Assembly: GCF_900119915.1 (NCBI RefSeq)
Contig: NZ_LT635455.1
Coordinates: 1,984,001 to 2,048,000, forward strand
Source of the DNA: Olsenella timonensis
GTDB lineage: Bacteria > Actinomycetota > Coriobacteriia > Coriobacteriales > Atopobiaceae
DNA length: 64,000 nt
Direction of reading: 5' to 3'
Each line of letters opens with the position of its first letter. The first letter of the stretch is position 1. Below, piece by piece: positions 54,072-62,678 of this stretch. Position numbers and translations under genes: made by a program. The notes beneath the pieces were generated by a model that was not told where the DNA came from, did not search any database, and worked only from the letters and a program-made list of their open reading frames with translations.

Positions 54072-55085
54072 CTATTCCCCGCGTTGACCGCCGTCGGCCG
54101 CTGTCTTGCCGACATCAAGAAATCGAGAGCAGACGCTCTGCTTAAACAGTTGTGGACTCATCCCACAGGCTCTTGAGAACGCTGCCGTGAAGCTCGTCGG
54201 GGATCGGTACCCGACCTCTCGCGCGACCTCGGCGACGCCCGCCCCGGACGCGAGGAGTGCCCTCGCCTCCCGCATCCGCCGCGCGGTCAGGAAGGCCGCC
54301 CAGGAGCTCCCGGTCGCCTGCCTGAACAGCCGCTTGAACCTGGTGAGGCACATCCCGGCGACCGCAGCGGCCTCCTCCTGGCTCGCACCCTCGCGCCACC
54401 GGGAGTTCGCGAGCTCCACGGCGGCGAGAATCCCGACCCGCGCCCGGCGGTCTTTGGGCAGGGTCGACGCCGCGGTGCCGACGAGGGCGCCGAGCAGCAT
54501 CCTCGCGGCCCCGTCGTAGACGAGCCCAGCCCCCGGGGCGGCGGGGTCCGCGCGGGCTATCTCGTCGAGCGCCGAGAGGACCCCGGGCGCCCACCCGACC
54601 CCGTGCCGCGTCTCCGCGAGGAGCGACGAGAGCCCGCTTATGGAGTCCTGACCGAGCTCCGCGAACGCATCCCGCAGCGCCCCCTCGAAGTACTCGACCT
54701 CCGTGTAGGCGAAGCGCGACCCCGCGGCGACGGGCGTCGTCACCCAGCCCTCGCGCGTCTCTATGTAGGCGATCGCCGCCGGGCCCGGCGGCGCGGCCCG
54801 CCCCTCCGCGCCCGGCCGCCGGCCCCGCACGGTAAGGTACCGCCGCGTGTCGATGGCGAAGAGCGTGTCCCTGAGGACGGTGAAGTCGCAGATGACCACC
54901 GTGAAGCCCTCGCCCGCCCACGCGCGGTACCAGCCGTCGGCCCGGTCCCCGTCTCCGACGAAGAGCGTCCCCGCCCCGCCGTCGTCCCTCGCGGGCAGGA
55001 GCCCCATGCGCTCGAGCTCCGCCGCCTGGAAGAGTTCGGCCTCTCCGTTCGGTCGCCTGTCTCTCCCGATGGTCGTTTCAGCCAT
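54072..55085 (-). CDS. AraC-family transcriptional regulator
   Basis: This 337-residue protein has two C-terminal AraC helix-turn-helix motifs: EEAAAVAGMCLTRFKRLFRQ and VAEVAREVGYRSPTSFTAAF followed by GMSPQLFK. The N-terminal 200 residues form an unassigned effector domain. It is divergent from a pair of ABC half-transporters, as YbtA-type regulators are from YbtPQ, and likely controls them. An imperfect palindrome, AAGT-N8-ACTT, lies in the shared promoter gap (55126-55141). Confidence 0.88.
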   Translation of the reverse strand: MAETTIGRDRRPNGEAELFQAAELERMGLLPARDDGGAGTLFVGDGDRADGWYRAWAGEGFTVVICDFTVLRDTLFAIDTRRYLTVRGRRPGAEGRAAPPGPAAIAYIETREGWVTTPVAAGSRFAYTEVEYFEGALRDAFAELGQDSISGLSSLLAETRHGVGWAPGVLSALDEIARADPAAPGAGLVYDGAARMLLGALVGTAASTLPKDRRARVGILAAVELANSRWREGASQEEAAAVAGMCLTRFKRLFRQATGSSWAAFLTARRMREARALLASGAGVAEVAREVGYRSPTSFTAAFSRACGMSPQLFKQSVCSRFLDVGKTAADGGQRGE

Positions 55086-55125
55086 GTCTGGCTCCCCGTC
55101 GTCTCTCCGTGTGCAGAATCAGTGT

Positions 55126-55141
55126 AAGTCTAGTCTAACTT
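55126..55141. promoter_or_regulatory. Imperfect palindrome in the AraC/ABC promoter gap
   Basis: AAGTCTAGTCTAACTT has matching outer AAGT/ACTT arms and repeats of GTCTA. It is a candidate operator for the AraC regulator. Resemblance to an iron (DtxR-type) box is weak. Confidence 0.35.
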
Positions 55142-55191
55142 GCGACGACCGCGCGGGGCTATCCGCATGGTCGCGGCAGAAAGGGGGCCTT

Positions 55192-57045
55192 ATGGCCAAG
55201 CAGAAGGAGGGCGCGGGCGGGCAGTCCTGGGCCGCCCGCGTTATCGGCTTCACCGGCGGCGGGAGGTGGCTCATCTACCTCTCGATGGCGCTCTCGGCGC
55301 TGTCGTCGGCCTGCTCGTTCGTGCCGTTCGTCGCCGTCTACCTCGTGGTGGCGGACGTCATCGCGGTCTACCCGGACTTCGCGGCTCTCGACGCGGCGCG
55401 CATGGCTGGGTTCGGCTGGTTGGCGATTGTGGGCGTGGCGGGAAACATCGGCCTCTACCTTGCGGCGCTGCTCTGCGCGCACTCGGCAGCGTTCGACGCC
55501 GAGTACAACCTGAAGCTCCAGATCGCGGAGCACCTGGCGCGCATGCCGCTCGGCAGGCTCGAGGCGCTCGGTACCGGGCGAGTCTCCAAGGTCATGGACG
55601 AGAGCGTCGGCGCCATCGAGGGGTTCCTCGCCCACTCGCTGCCGGACATGGCCGCGGCGTTTGCGGCGCCGGCGGCCATCGTCGTGTTTCTCTTCGTCTT
55701 CGACTGGCGCTTCGGACTCGCGGCGGTCGCGTGCGTGGTCGCGGCGTTCGGCGTCGAGGCCGCCGGCTTCTCCAACAAGGCGATCACGGACAAGATGCAG
55801 CGCCACCTGGTCAACCAGGAGCTCATGACGAACGCCACTGTGGAGTACGTGCGCGGCATGCCCGTGGTCAAGGCGTTCGGCCAGACGGCGGAATCGTTCG
55901 GCCGCCTGTCCGAGGCGGTGCGCGCCTACACGGACCTCGCCCTCGACGTCGCCCTCTTCTGGCAGAGCCTCATGCCGGCGTTCACGGCGATCATCAACAA
56001 CGCGTACCTCTTCGTCCTGCCGGTGGGCATCCTGCTCGGAGCGGGCCTCACGGGCGCCGATTTCCGGGCCTTCGCGCTCGACTTCATCTTCTACCTGCTG
56101 TTCGTCCCGTTCATAGCGGGGGCGCTCAACAAGATGATGTACATATCCGAGGACAGCATGATCATCTCCTCGCAGCTCGCGCGCATCGACGAGGTCCTGG
56201 GCGTCCCGGCACTGCCCGCTCCGGCGCCGGGCCGGGCGCGCTTGCCGGAGCGCTTCGACGTCGAGCTCGACGGGGTCTCCTTCTCATACGGCCCGGACGG
56301 CGAGGGGGACGCGGCGCCGCTCGCCCTCGACGGCGTGAGCCTCGCCGTCCCCGAGGGCAGTACCTGCGCCATCGTCGGGCCGTCCGGCGCCGGCAAGTCC
56401 ACCGTGGCTAGCCTCGTGGCCCGCTTCTGGGACGTCTCGTCCGGCGCGGTGCGCATCGGGGGCGTCGACGTGCGCGACATGGAGCCTGACGCCCTCATGG
56501 GCTGCGTGAGCCTCGTCTTCCAGGACGTGCACCTCTTCCGGACGAGCATGCTCGAGAACATCCGCATGGCGCGCCCAACAGCCACGCGCGAGGAGGTCGT
56601 CGAGGCGGCCCGCGCCGCACAGGCCGACGTATTCATCCGAGCGCTGCCGCAGGGCTACGACACCGTCTACGGCGGAGAGGGCGTGCACCTCTCCGGCGGC
56701 GAGGCGCAGCGCGTCTCCATCGCCCGCGCCATCCTCGCCGACCGCCCCGTCGTGGTGCTCGACGAGGCCACGGCCTTCTCGGACCCGGAGAACGAGCACC
56801 TCATCCAGAAGGCGTTCGAGCGACTCATGGCCGGCAAGACCGTGATCATGATCGCGCACCGGCTCTCCACCGTGGTCGGCGCGGACCAGATCGCGGTCGT
56901 GGACGGCGGGCGCGTGGTGGAGCGCGGCCGGCATGCGGAGCTCCTCGCCCGCGGCGGCGCCTACGCGCGCATGTGGGAGCGCTACACGCAGGCCCTCTCG
57001 TGGGGCATCGCCTCGGACGCGTCGAGCGGAAAGGAGATGGTCTAG
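55192..57045 (+). CDS. ABC half-transporter 1 (fused membrane and ATPase domains)
   Basis: This 617-residue protein starts after AAGGGGG. A type IV exporter-fold membrane domain of about six helices (to about 300) precedes the ATPase: Walker A GPSGAGKST, Q-loop VFQDVHLF, signature LSGGEAQRVSIARA, Walker B VVVLDEATAFSD and switch His in IAHRLS. The architecture resembles IrtA/IrtB and YbtP/YbtQ siderophore importers, as well as many multidrug exporters. The second half-transporter begins immediately after its stop, so they probably form a heterodimer. Confidence 0.88.
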   Translation: MAKQKEGAGGQSWAARVIGFTGGGRWLIYLSMALSALSSACSFVPFVAVYLVVADVIAVYPDFAALDAARMAGFGWLAIVGVAGNIGLYLAALLCAHSAAFDAEYNLKLQIAEHLARMPLGRLEALGTGRVSKVMDESVGAIEGFLAHSLPDMAAAFAAPAAIVVFLFVFDWRFGLAAVACVVAAFGVEAAGFSNKAITDKMQRHLVNQELMTNATVEYVRGMPVVKAFGQTAESFGRLSEAVRAYTDLALDVALFWQSLMPAFTAIINNAYLFVLPVGILLGAGLTGADFRAFALDFIFYLLFVPFIAGALNKMMYISEDSMIISSQLARIDEVLGVPALPAPAPGRARLPERFDVELDGVSFSYGPDGEGDAAPLALDGVSLAVPEGSTCAIVGPSGAGKSTVASLVARFWDVSSGAVRIGGVDVRDMEPDALMGCVSLVFQDVHLFRTSMLENIRMARPTATREEVVEAARAAQADVFIRALPQGYDTVYGGEGVHLSGGEAQRVSIARAILADRPVVVLDEATAFSDPENEHLIQKAFERLMAGKTVIMIAHRLSTVVGADQIAVVDGGRVVERGRHAELLARGGAYARMWERYTQALSWGIASDASSGKEMV

Positions 57046-58827
57046 ATGGCCTCCTCGAACAAGATCCCGCGCCTGCAGAGGGCGCTCGCCCTCACCGACC
57101 GGGGCTACCGCAGCCTCAAGGGCGCCATCGCGGCATGCACCCTCACCAACCTCGTGCTCATGGTGCCGTTCGCCATCACGGTCATGGTGTTCGGCGCGGT
57201 GCTCATGCGGCTCACCAGGCAGCCGATGGACTGGCAGATGCTCTGGGGCCTCTTCGCGGCGGGCCTCGTGGGGCTTCTCGCCGTGTTCCTCTGCGCACGC
57301 AACGACTACCGGCGCACCTACGTGACGGCGTACCGCGAGACGGAGGCCACGCGCATGGGCCTCGCCGAGCACCTGCGGCGGCTCCCCATGGCCTTCTTCA
57401 ACCAGCGTGACCTCTCGGAGCTCACCGAGAACCTCATGGGCGACGTCTCCAGCCGCGAGTCGCTCATGTCGAGCACCATCCCGCAGCTCGCGGCGAGCTG
57501 CGCCTCCACGGCGGTGGTGTGCGTGATGCTGGCATTCTTCGAGTGGCGGCTCGCGCTCAGCGTGTTCGTGACGCTGCCGGCGGCGCTCCTCATCGTTCTC
57601 GCCGCACGCGGGCACGAGCGGCGCCTCTTCGAGCGGCAGACCGGCGCGCGCCTCGAGGCGACCGCCCGCCTCATGGACTACGTCGAGGGCATCCGCGACA
57701 TCCGCGCGTGCCGGCAGGTGGGCGCGCAGTCGGCGCCGATGCGCGCGGCGCTCTCAACCCTGCGAGACATCGCAATGAGGGTCGAGCTCGCGGTGGACGT
57801 GTGCGTGTCTGCTGCCACCACGGTGCTCCAGGCAGGCGTCGGGCTCACGGTCTTCGTGGGCACGACCCTGCTCACGGGCGGCGAGGTCGACTTCGTCACG
57901 CTGCTCATGTTCCTGCTCATCGCCTCGCGCGTCTACGGCCCCATCACCTCGATCCTCTCGCAGCTGCCGAACCTCCTCCAGCTCTCGGGGCGTACGGCGC
58001 GCCTCAGGGCCCTCACCGACGAGCCGGCCGCCGCGGGCACGGGTGACGCGTCCGGCCTGGGCACGAAGCCCGTCGAGCTGCGCGACGTCCGCTTCTCGTA
58101 CGGCGCGGGCGGCGGCGAGGTCCTGCGCGGGGTCTCCTTCCGTATGGAGCCGGGCACCGTGACGGCGCTCGTCGGCCCGTCCGGCTCGGGCAAGTCGACC
58201 GTGGCCAAGCTCGTCGCGCGCTTCTTCAGCCCGAGCTCCGGCTCCATCTCGGCGGGCGGGACCGACCTCGCGTCACTCGACGAGGAGTCATGGCTCAAGA
58301 ACGTGTCCGCGGTCTTCCAGGACGTGACGCTCTTCGACGACACGGTCATGGAGAACATCCGCATGGGCCGTGCCGGCGCCACCGACGAGGAGGTGCGCGC
58401 GGCGGCGCGCGCGGCCCACTGCGAGGAGTTCATCGAGCGGATGCCGGAGGGCTGGGCCACGCGGCTCGGCGAGAACGGCGCGCGCCTCTCGGGCGGCGAG
58501 CGACAGCGCATCTCCATCGCCCGCGCGCTCCTAAAGAACGCGCCGATCGTGCTTCTGGACGAGGCCACGAGCTCGCTCGACCCCGAGAACGAGACGCTCG
58601 TGCAGGACGCGGTGAGCCGGCTCTGCGCCGGCAAGACCGTGCTCGTGATCGCGCATCGCCTCCGCACCGTGGCGGGTGCCGACCAGATCGTGGTGCTCGA
58701 CGGCGGCCGCGTGGCGGAGCGGGGCACACACACCGACCTCATGGAGGCCGACGGCCTCTACGCCCGCCTCGTCCGCATCCAGACCGAGAGCCTCGGCTGG
58801 AGCGTCGGCGGCGTGGCCCGCGCATAG
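57046..58827 (+). CDS. ABC half-transporter 2 (fused membrane and ATPase domains)
   Basis: This 593-residue partner has six predicted membrane helices in the first 310 residues. The ATPase has Walker A GPSGSGKST, Q-loop VFQDVTLF, signature LSGGERQRISIARA, Walker B IVLLDEATSSLDP and His in IAHRLRT. Both halves keep the catalytic Glu, so both sites may be active. With the divergent AraC gene it makes a cargo module; the substrate is unknown, and a siderophore-like role is only an analogy. Confidence 0.88.
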   Translation: MASSNKIPRLQRALALTDRGYRSLKGAIAACTLTNLVLMVPFAITVMVFGAVLMRLTRQPMDWQMLWGLFAAGLVGLLAVFLCARNDYRRTYVTAYRETEATRMGLAEHLRRLPMAFFNQRDLSELTENLMGDVSSRESLMSSTIPQLAASCASTAVVCVMLAFFEWRLALSVFVTLPAALLIVLAARGHERRLFERQTGARLEATARLMDYVEGIRDIRACRQVGAQSAPMRAALSTLRDIAMRVELAVDVCVSAATTVLQAGVGLTVFVGTTLLTGGEVDFVTLLMFLLIASRVYGPITSILSQLPNLLQLSGRTARLRALTDEPAAAGTGDASGLGTKPVELRDVRFSYGAGGGEVLRGVSFRMEPGTVTALVGPSGSGKSTVAKLVARFFSPSSGSISAGGTDLASLDEESWLKNVSAVFQDVTLFDDTVMENIRMGRAGATDEEVRAAARAAHCEEFIERMPEGWATRLGENGARLSGGERQRISIARALLKNAPIVLLDEATSSLDPENETLVQDAVSRLCAGKTVLVIAHRLRTVAGADQIVVLDGGRVAERGTHTDLMEADGLYARLVRIQTESLGWSVGGVARA

Positions 58828-58951
58828 CCCCTCCCGCGGTTCGCGGCCGATGAGCTGATGAGAAGGTGGCGTTGCCGTTGCGTTCGCTCGTGTCGGACTT
58901 ACCTGATTAAGACCAATCTGCTCAGAAAGCGGTGTTGGTAGGCTTCCCCTG

Positions 58952-58988
58952 AGCGGCCCCTTTTGTCCGTAAGGCAAGAGGGGCTGCT
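58952..58988 (+). terminator. Hairpin between the ABC operon and the sigma-like gene
   Basis: Arms AGCGGCCCCTTTT and AAGAGGGGCTGCT (58952-58964, 58976-58988) pair over 13 positions with two G-U wobbles in RNA. It may terminate the ABC operon or fold the leader of the next gene. Confidence 0.5.
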
Positions 58989-59029
58989 TTCATGTGTCCC
59001 GCGCCTCTCTTCAAAGAAAGAGGGGCAAG

Positions 59030-59479
59030 ATGGTACACGGCTACGACCCCAATCCCGTTCGGCTTAGCGTACACGGTGCCTCTGTCACCGTAACCTGCCC
59101 TAGCGGGGCGAAGATCTCCGTCGAGGTGACGGAGGAGATTGCCGATGCCCTTGAAAGTATGCAGCGGGAGACTTGGAGAATCGAGCGCCGGGAGGCGCGG
59201 CACACGCTCAGCCTCGACGCGATGGGCACGTTCGTCGCGGTCGCGGGCCCGGAGTCCGACCCGGAATCGGGCCTTCTCGGCAGATGCAGGACTGACGAGC
59301 TCGTCGCTGCCCTGGCCCAGCTCCCGGCCGTGCAGCTTCGCCGACTCCTCATGCATGCGGTCGCGCAGCTCTCAGTGAAGGAGATCGCCCGGCGCGAGGG
59401 GTGCTCCGAGCGTGCCGTCAAGTACAGCCTCGCGAGGGCGAGGCGGAGGATGAGGGAGCTCCTATCTTATCCGGTATAA
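59030..59479 (+). CDS. Sigma-70 region-4-like regulator
   Basis: The protein has about 149 residues from ATG at 59030 (AGAGGGGC upstream). The first 70 residues form a small beta-rich domain (VRLSVHGASVTVTCPSGAKI). The C-terminal half (QLRRLLMHAVAQLSVKEIAR, CSERAVKYSLARARRRMREL) is a sigma region 4-like helix-turn-helix. It lies just upstream of vanR. Similar small sigma-like genes are common on Gram-positive ICEs. Its paralogue at 53817 lacks the N-terminal domain. Confidence 0.72.
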   Translation: MVHGYDPNPVRLSVHGASVTVTCPSGAKISVEVTEEIADALESMQRETWRIERREARHTLSLDAMGTFVAVAGPESDPESGLLGRCRTDELVAALAQLPAVQLRRLLMHAVAQLSVKEIARREGCSERAVKYSLARARRRMRELLSYPV

Positions 59480-59534
59480 CGCTGGAATCTAGCCGCCCAC
59501 TATGCATCGTTCGGTTCGGAGCGGAGAACGCGAA

Positions 59535-59549
59535 TTAAGCAAAGATTAA
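59535..59549 (+). promoter_or_regulatory. Putative VanR box upstream of vanR
   Basis: TTAA occurs at 59535-59538 and 59546-59549 within AATTAAGCAAAGATTAAAA; the two are exactly 11 bp apart, as in OmpR/PhoB-type direct repeats. GATAAG about 20 bp downstream could be the -10 region. It lies about 60 bp upstream of the vanR start. Confidence 0.5.
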
Positions 59550-59609
59550 AACCATGGCACGGTTGCACGGGATAAGCTTGCTTCGAGCGGCTTTCGGAGA
59601 GGTGCGGCA

Positions 59610-60308
59610 TTGGATAGTCAAATTCTCGTCGTTGATGACGAGCGTGAAATCGTAGAGCTCGTCAGTGCCCTACTCGAGGGCGAGGGCTACGCCGTTATCC
59701 CGTGCTATGACGGCGACGAGGCCCTTCGGCAAATCAATCACGCCACATTCGACCTTGCGATCCTCGACGTTATGCTGCCCGGCCACGATGGCTTTGAGCT
59801 CTGCCGTGCCATCCGCAAGAAAACCTCTTGCCCCATCATCATGCTCACCGCCCGCGACACCGAGGTCGACAAGGTGATGGGCCTTTCCCTGGGCGCCGAC
59901 GACTACGTCTCCAAACCGTTTCTGCCCCTGGAGTTTGTCGCCCGAGTCAAAGCGCAGCTAAGGCGCTATCGAAACTACGGTGGTGAGCAGCGAGGCGAGG
60001 CAGAGGGAGACGTGTGGCGCATCAGGGGCCTTGTCGTTGACGGCCGTCGGCACGTGTGCACCGTGAATTATCGCGAGGTACATCTCACCAAGACGGAGTT
60101 TGCGATTCTCTTAGAGCTTTGCCGGGCTCAAGGCTCCGTTGTGAGTTCCGATGACCTGTACTACCGGGTCTTCGGTGAGGAGTATTACGCGAAGGGCAGC
60201 GGGTCTGTCGCCGTGCACATCAGGCATCTGAGAGAGAAGATGGGAGACAGCGGAGATGGCAGGGGATTCATCAAAACCGTGTGGGGATGCGGGTATCGGC
60301 TCGACTAA
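59610..60308 (+). CDS. vanR: VanR-like response regulator
   Basis: This 232-residue OmpR-family regulator has receiver residues Asp9/Asp10, phospho-acceptor Asp53 (LAILDVMLPG) and Lys102 (ADDYVSKPF), then a winged-helix output domain (LTKTEFAILLELC; FIKTVWGCGYRLD). The start is TTG after GGAGAGGTG. It is followed by a sensor kinase and by VanG-type resistance genes, so it is called VanR of that system. It should activate the ligase operon on glycopeptide sensing. Confidence 0.88.
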   Translation: MDSQILVVDDEREIVELVSALLEGEGYAVIPCYDGDEALRQINHATFDLAILDVMLPGHDGFELCRAIRKKTSCPIIMLTARDTEVDKVMGLSLGADDYVSKPFLPLEFVARVKAQLRRYRNYGGEQRGEAEGDVWRIRGLVVDGRRHVCTVNYREVHLTKTEFAILLELCRAQGSVVSSDDLYYRVFGEEYYAKGSGSVAVHIRHLREKMGDSGDGRGFIKTVWGCGYRLD

Positions 60309-61500
60309 CGCTCCGAATCCAGATGCCCCTTCATTCGACCGCCGTGCCATGCCGGAGTGGACACGCAGGATTATCGTCTCCGCTATCGTTGCCGCGGCTG
60401 CGATTCTGCTGGTCCTCTGGGTGCTCGACACCGTCTTCAACGGGGTGCTCGCCAACTGGTTTGAGGATACGTTCGCCCCGACGCTCTGGTACCAAGACTA
60501 CTCGGATGGTCCACGGTACCTCAAGACGGTGCTCAACCTCGACCTGATGAAGATGGTGCTCGTGTCGTTTATCGTGCTGATTTCCTCGTTCTGGGCGCTT
60601 GCCATGGTGCGCACGGGGCGCCGCATCGACGCCGCAGCACGCGAGGAGACCGCACGCGAAGCCACCGTGTACGCAGAGGCCGTCTTCTCGGCCGGAGCCC
60701 CTCTGGGCAGGGAGGTGCCCGCGCACTTCGAGCAGCTCGCATTCGTCCTTGAGCGGGAGAGGGCTGCTCGGGAGCAGGCGGCCCGGGCCGCTCGCGACGA
60801 GGTTGAGCGCAAGAACGATCTGGTGGCCTATCTCGCGCACGACCTCAAGACGCCGCTCACCTCGGTCATCGGGTACGCCGACATGCTCGTCGAGGACCCG
60901 GGCATGCCCAGCGAGCGAAGATCCCGCTACGCCTCGGCGATCAGGTCGAAGGGCCTCAGGCTCGAGGGGCTCATCGACGAGTTCTTCGAGATCGCCCGCT
61001 ACAACCTGCAGCACATCGAGCTCACCATGGGACGCGTCGACCTCGGCCTGCTCGCCGAGCAGCTGCGCGAGGAGATGTATCCGGCTGCCGCTCGGCACGG
61101 CAACGACCTGGCCTTCGACGTTCCGCGGGGAACTTTTGTCGAGGGAGATGCGGATAAGCTCGCCCGTGCCATCGGGAACGTCCTGCGCAACGCCGTGGCC
61201 TACAGCTACGAGGGCACGCCGATACGAATGACCTGCGACGAGGATGCCTCCGAGGTGGTGCTGTCGGCGGAAAACGATGGGCCGACCATCCCGTCGCGCA
61301 AGCTTTCATCCATCTTCGACCGGTTCTACCGAATCGACACGGATCGCTCGTCCGCAAAAGGCGGAGCGGGTCTGGGGCTCGCCATCGCGCGTGAGATCAT
61401 CGAGCGCCATGGCGGGACAATCGGGGCATCGAGCGAAGACGAGAGAACCGTCTTCACGGTCCGTCTTCCCCGCGAGGCGCCGAGCGATTCCGTGCGTTAA
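60256..61500 (+). CDS. vanS: VanS-like sensor histidine kinase
   Basis: This 414-residue kinase has two membrane helices (about 38-62 and 98-119) around a short extracellular loop. The H box is AYLAHDLKTPLTSVIGY (His195); the N box is NVLRNAVAYSY, and the G box reads SSAKGGAGLGLAIAREI. The start overlaps vanR by about 50 bp; a start at 60349 would remove the overlap. The short sensor loop resembles the two-helix VanS of VanA/VanG-type systems. Its stop codon overlaps the TTAA repeat upstream of the ligase. Confidence 0.88.
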   Translation: MAGDSSKPCGDAGIGSTNAPNPDAPSFDRRAMPEWTRRIIVSAIVAAAAILLVLWVLDTVFNGVLANWFEDTFAPTLWYQDYSDGPRYLKTVLNLDLMKMVLVSFIVLISSFWALAMVRTGRRIDAAAREETAREATVYAEAVFSAGAPLGREVPAHFEQLAFVLERERAAREQAARAARDEVERKNDLVAYLAHDLKTPLTSVIGYADMLVEDPGMPSERRSRYASAIRSKGLRLEGLIDEFFEIARYNLQHIELTMGRVDLGLLAEQLREEMYPAAARHGNDLAFDVPRGTFVEGDADKLARAIGNVLRNAVAYSYEGTPIRMTCDEDASEVVLSAENDGPTIPSRKLSSIFDRFYRIDTDRSSAKGGAGLGLAIAREIIERHGGTIGASSEDERTVFTVRLPREAPSDSVR

Positions 61501-61511
61501 CGATTCCTTAA
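61497..61511 (+). promoter_or_regulatory. Putative VanR box upstream of the van ligase operon
   Basis: TTAA at 61497-61500 and 61508-61511 are 11 bp apart, the same arrangement as upstream of vanR. A third TTAA at 61552-61555 is 44 bp (4 x 11) further on. The 116-bp gap between vanS and the ligase is the expected position of the inducible promoter. Confidence 0.5.
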
Positions 61512-61616
61512 ACAAGCGTTTCGACCATCTTCAGCTACCCCGTCTCGGGCGTTAAGGACGTGGTCCCCCTTGCCTCGTAGGCTTGTGTGCAGGCTAGAGG
61601 CGAGGAGGTTCCCATC

Positions 61617-62678
61617 ATGAAGCGCAAACGCGTCGCCGTGCTGTTCGGCGGCAGGTCGAGCGAATACGACGTCTCGCTCGAGACCGCTGCGGCGGTTCTG
61701 GCGCACATAGACCGCACGGCATTCGAGGTCGTTCCGGTGTGGATCGAGCGCGAGAGCGGCGCCTGGAACATCGTGCCCGACGGCGTACCGGCCGAGGAGA
61801 CCGCTCGGTGGCTTGAGGCGGCCCCTCGCACCCGCGCGGTCCTCTCCCCGGACCGCTTCACGCGCGGACTCGTGCTGCTCGCGGGGAGGAGCCCGCTTCG
61901 GGCCGTGCAGCTCGACGCGGCGCTGCCGCTCCTGCACGGCAAGAACGGCGAGGACGGCACGGTGCAGGGCGCCTTCGAGCTCGCCGGCATCCCGGTGGTC
62001 GGCTGCGGGGCGGAGTGCTCGGCCATCTGCATGGACAAGCGGCTCGCGCATCTTGTCGCCGAGGCGGCCGGGGTGCCCGCCCCGCGGTCGCTCCTGGTGC
62101 GCAAGCGGGACTTCGAGCGTACGGGCGCGCCGGACGGAGCCTCTTCGGTCGGGTTCCCCTGCCTCGTGAAGCCGGTGCGGTCCGGGTCGTCGATTGGCAT
62201 CTCGCTTGTCGGAAGCGCGTCCGGGCTCGACGCGGCGCTGAGGCTCGCCTTCGAGCGCGACGACGAGGCGCTCGTCGAGGAGCGCATCGAAGGGTTCGAG
62301 GTGGGCGTCGCGGTCCTCGAGCAGCGGGGCGAGCTCGTGTGCGGCGAGCCGGACGAGATCGAGATCTCCGAGGGATTCTTCGACTTCCATGAGAAGTACT
62401 CGCTCGAGACGTCGAGCATACACGTCCCGGCCCGCATTCCCGCACCGGAGCGGGCCGGGGTCCAGGCGCTCGCCCGGCGCGTGTTCCGCGCCCTCGGCTG
62501 TCGCGGGTTCGCGCGGGTCGATTTCTTCCGCGCTGCGGATGGGCGCCTCCTCTTCAACGAGGTGAACACGGTTCCCGGGTTCACGGCGCACAGCAGGTTC
62601 CCGATGATGATGGCGGCGGCCGGTTGGACGTTCGAGCGCACCGTGAACGAGATCCTCGCCGAGGGGGTGGACCGATGA
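61617..62678 (+). CDS. vanG: VanG-type D-Ala--D-Ser ligase
   Basis: This 353-residue ATP-grasp ligase starts after GAGGAGG. The N-terminal GGRSSEYDVSLETA and the metal motif FNEVNTVPGFTAHSRFP are typical of Van ligases. The omega-loop segment FDFHEKYSLETSSIHVPA (Glu259-Lys260-Tyr261) matches the EKYxLxTxxIxxPA pattern of the D-Ser-type ligases VanG, VanC, VanE and VanL. VanA/B-type ligases differ there. It would make D-Ala-D-Ser precursors with low glycopeptide affinity. vanXY overlaps its stop. The exact VanG/E/L/N subtype cannot be fixed by eye. Confidence 0.88.
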   Translation: MKRKRVAVLFGGRSSEYDVSLETAAAVLAHIDRTAFEVVPVWIERESGAWNIVPDGVPAEETARWLEAAPRTRAVLSPDRFTRGLVLLAGRSPLRAVQLDAALPLLHGKNGEDGTVQGAFELAGIPVVGCGAECSAICMDKRLAHLVAEAAGVPAPRSLLVRKRDFERTGAPDGASSVGFPCLVKPVRSGSSIGISLVGSASGLDAALRLAFERDDEALVEERIEGFEVGVAVLEQRGELVCGEPDEIEISEGFFDFHEKYSLETSSIHVPARIPAPERAGVQALARRVFRALGCRGFARVDFFRAADGRLLFNEVNTVPGFTAHSRFPMMMAAAGWTFERTVNEILAEGVDR

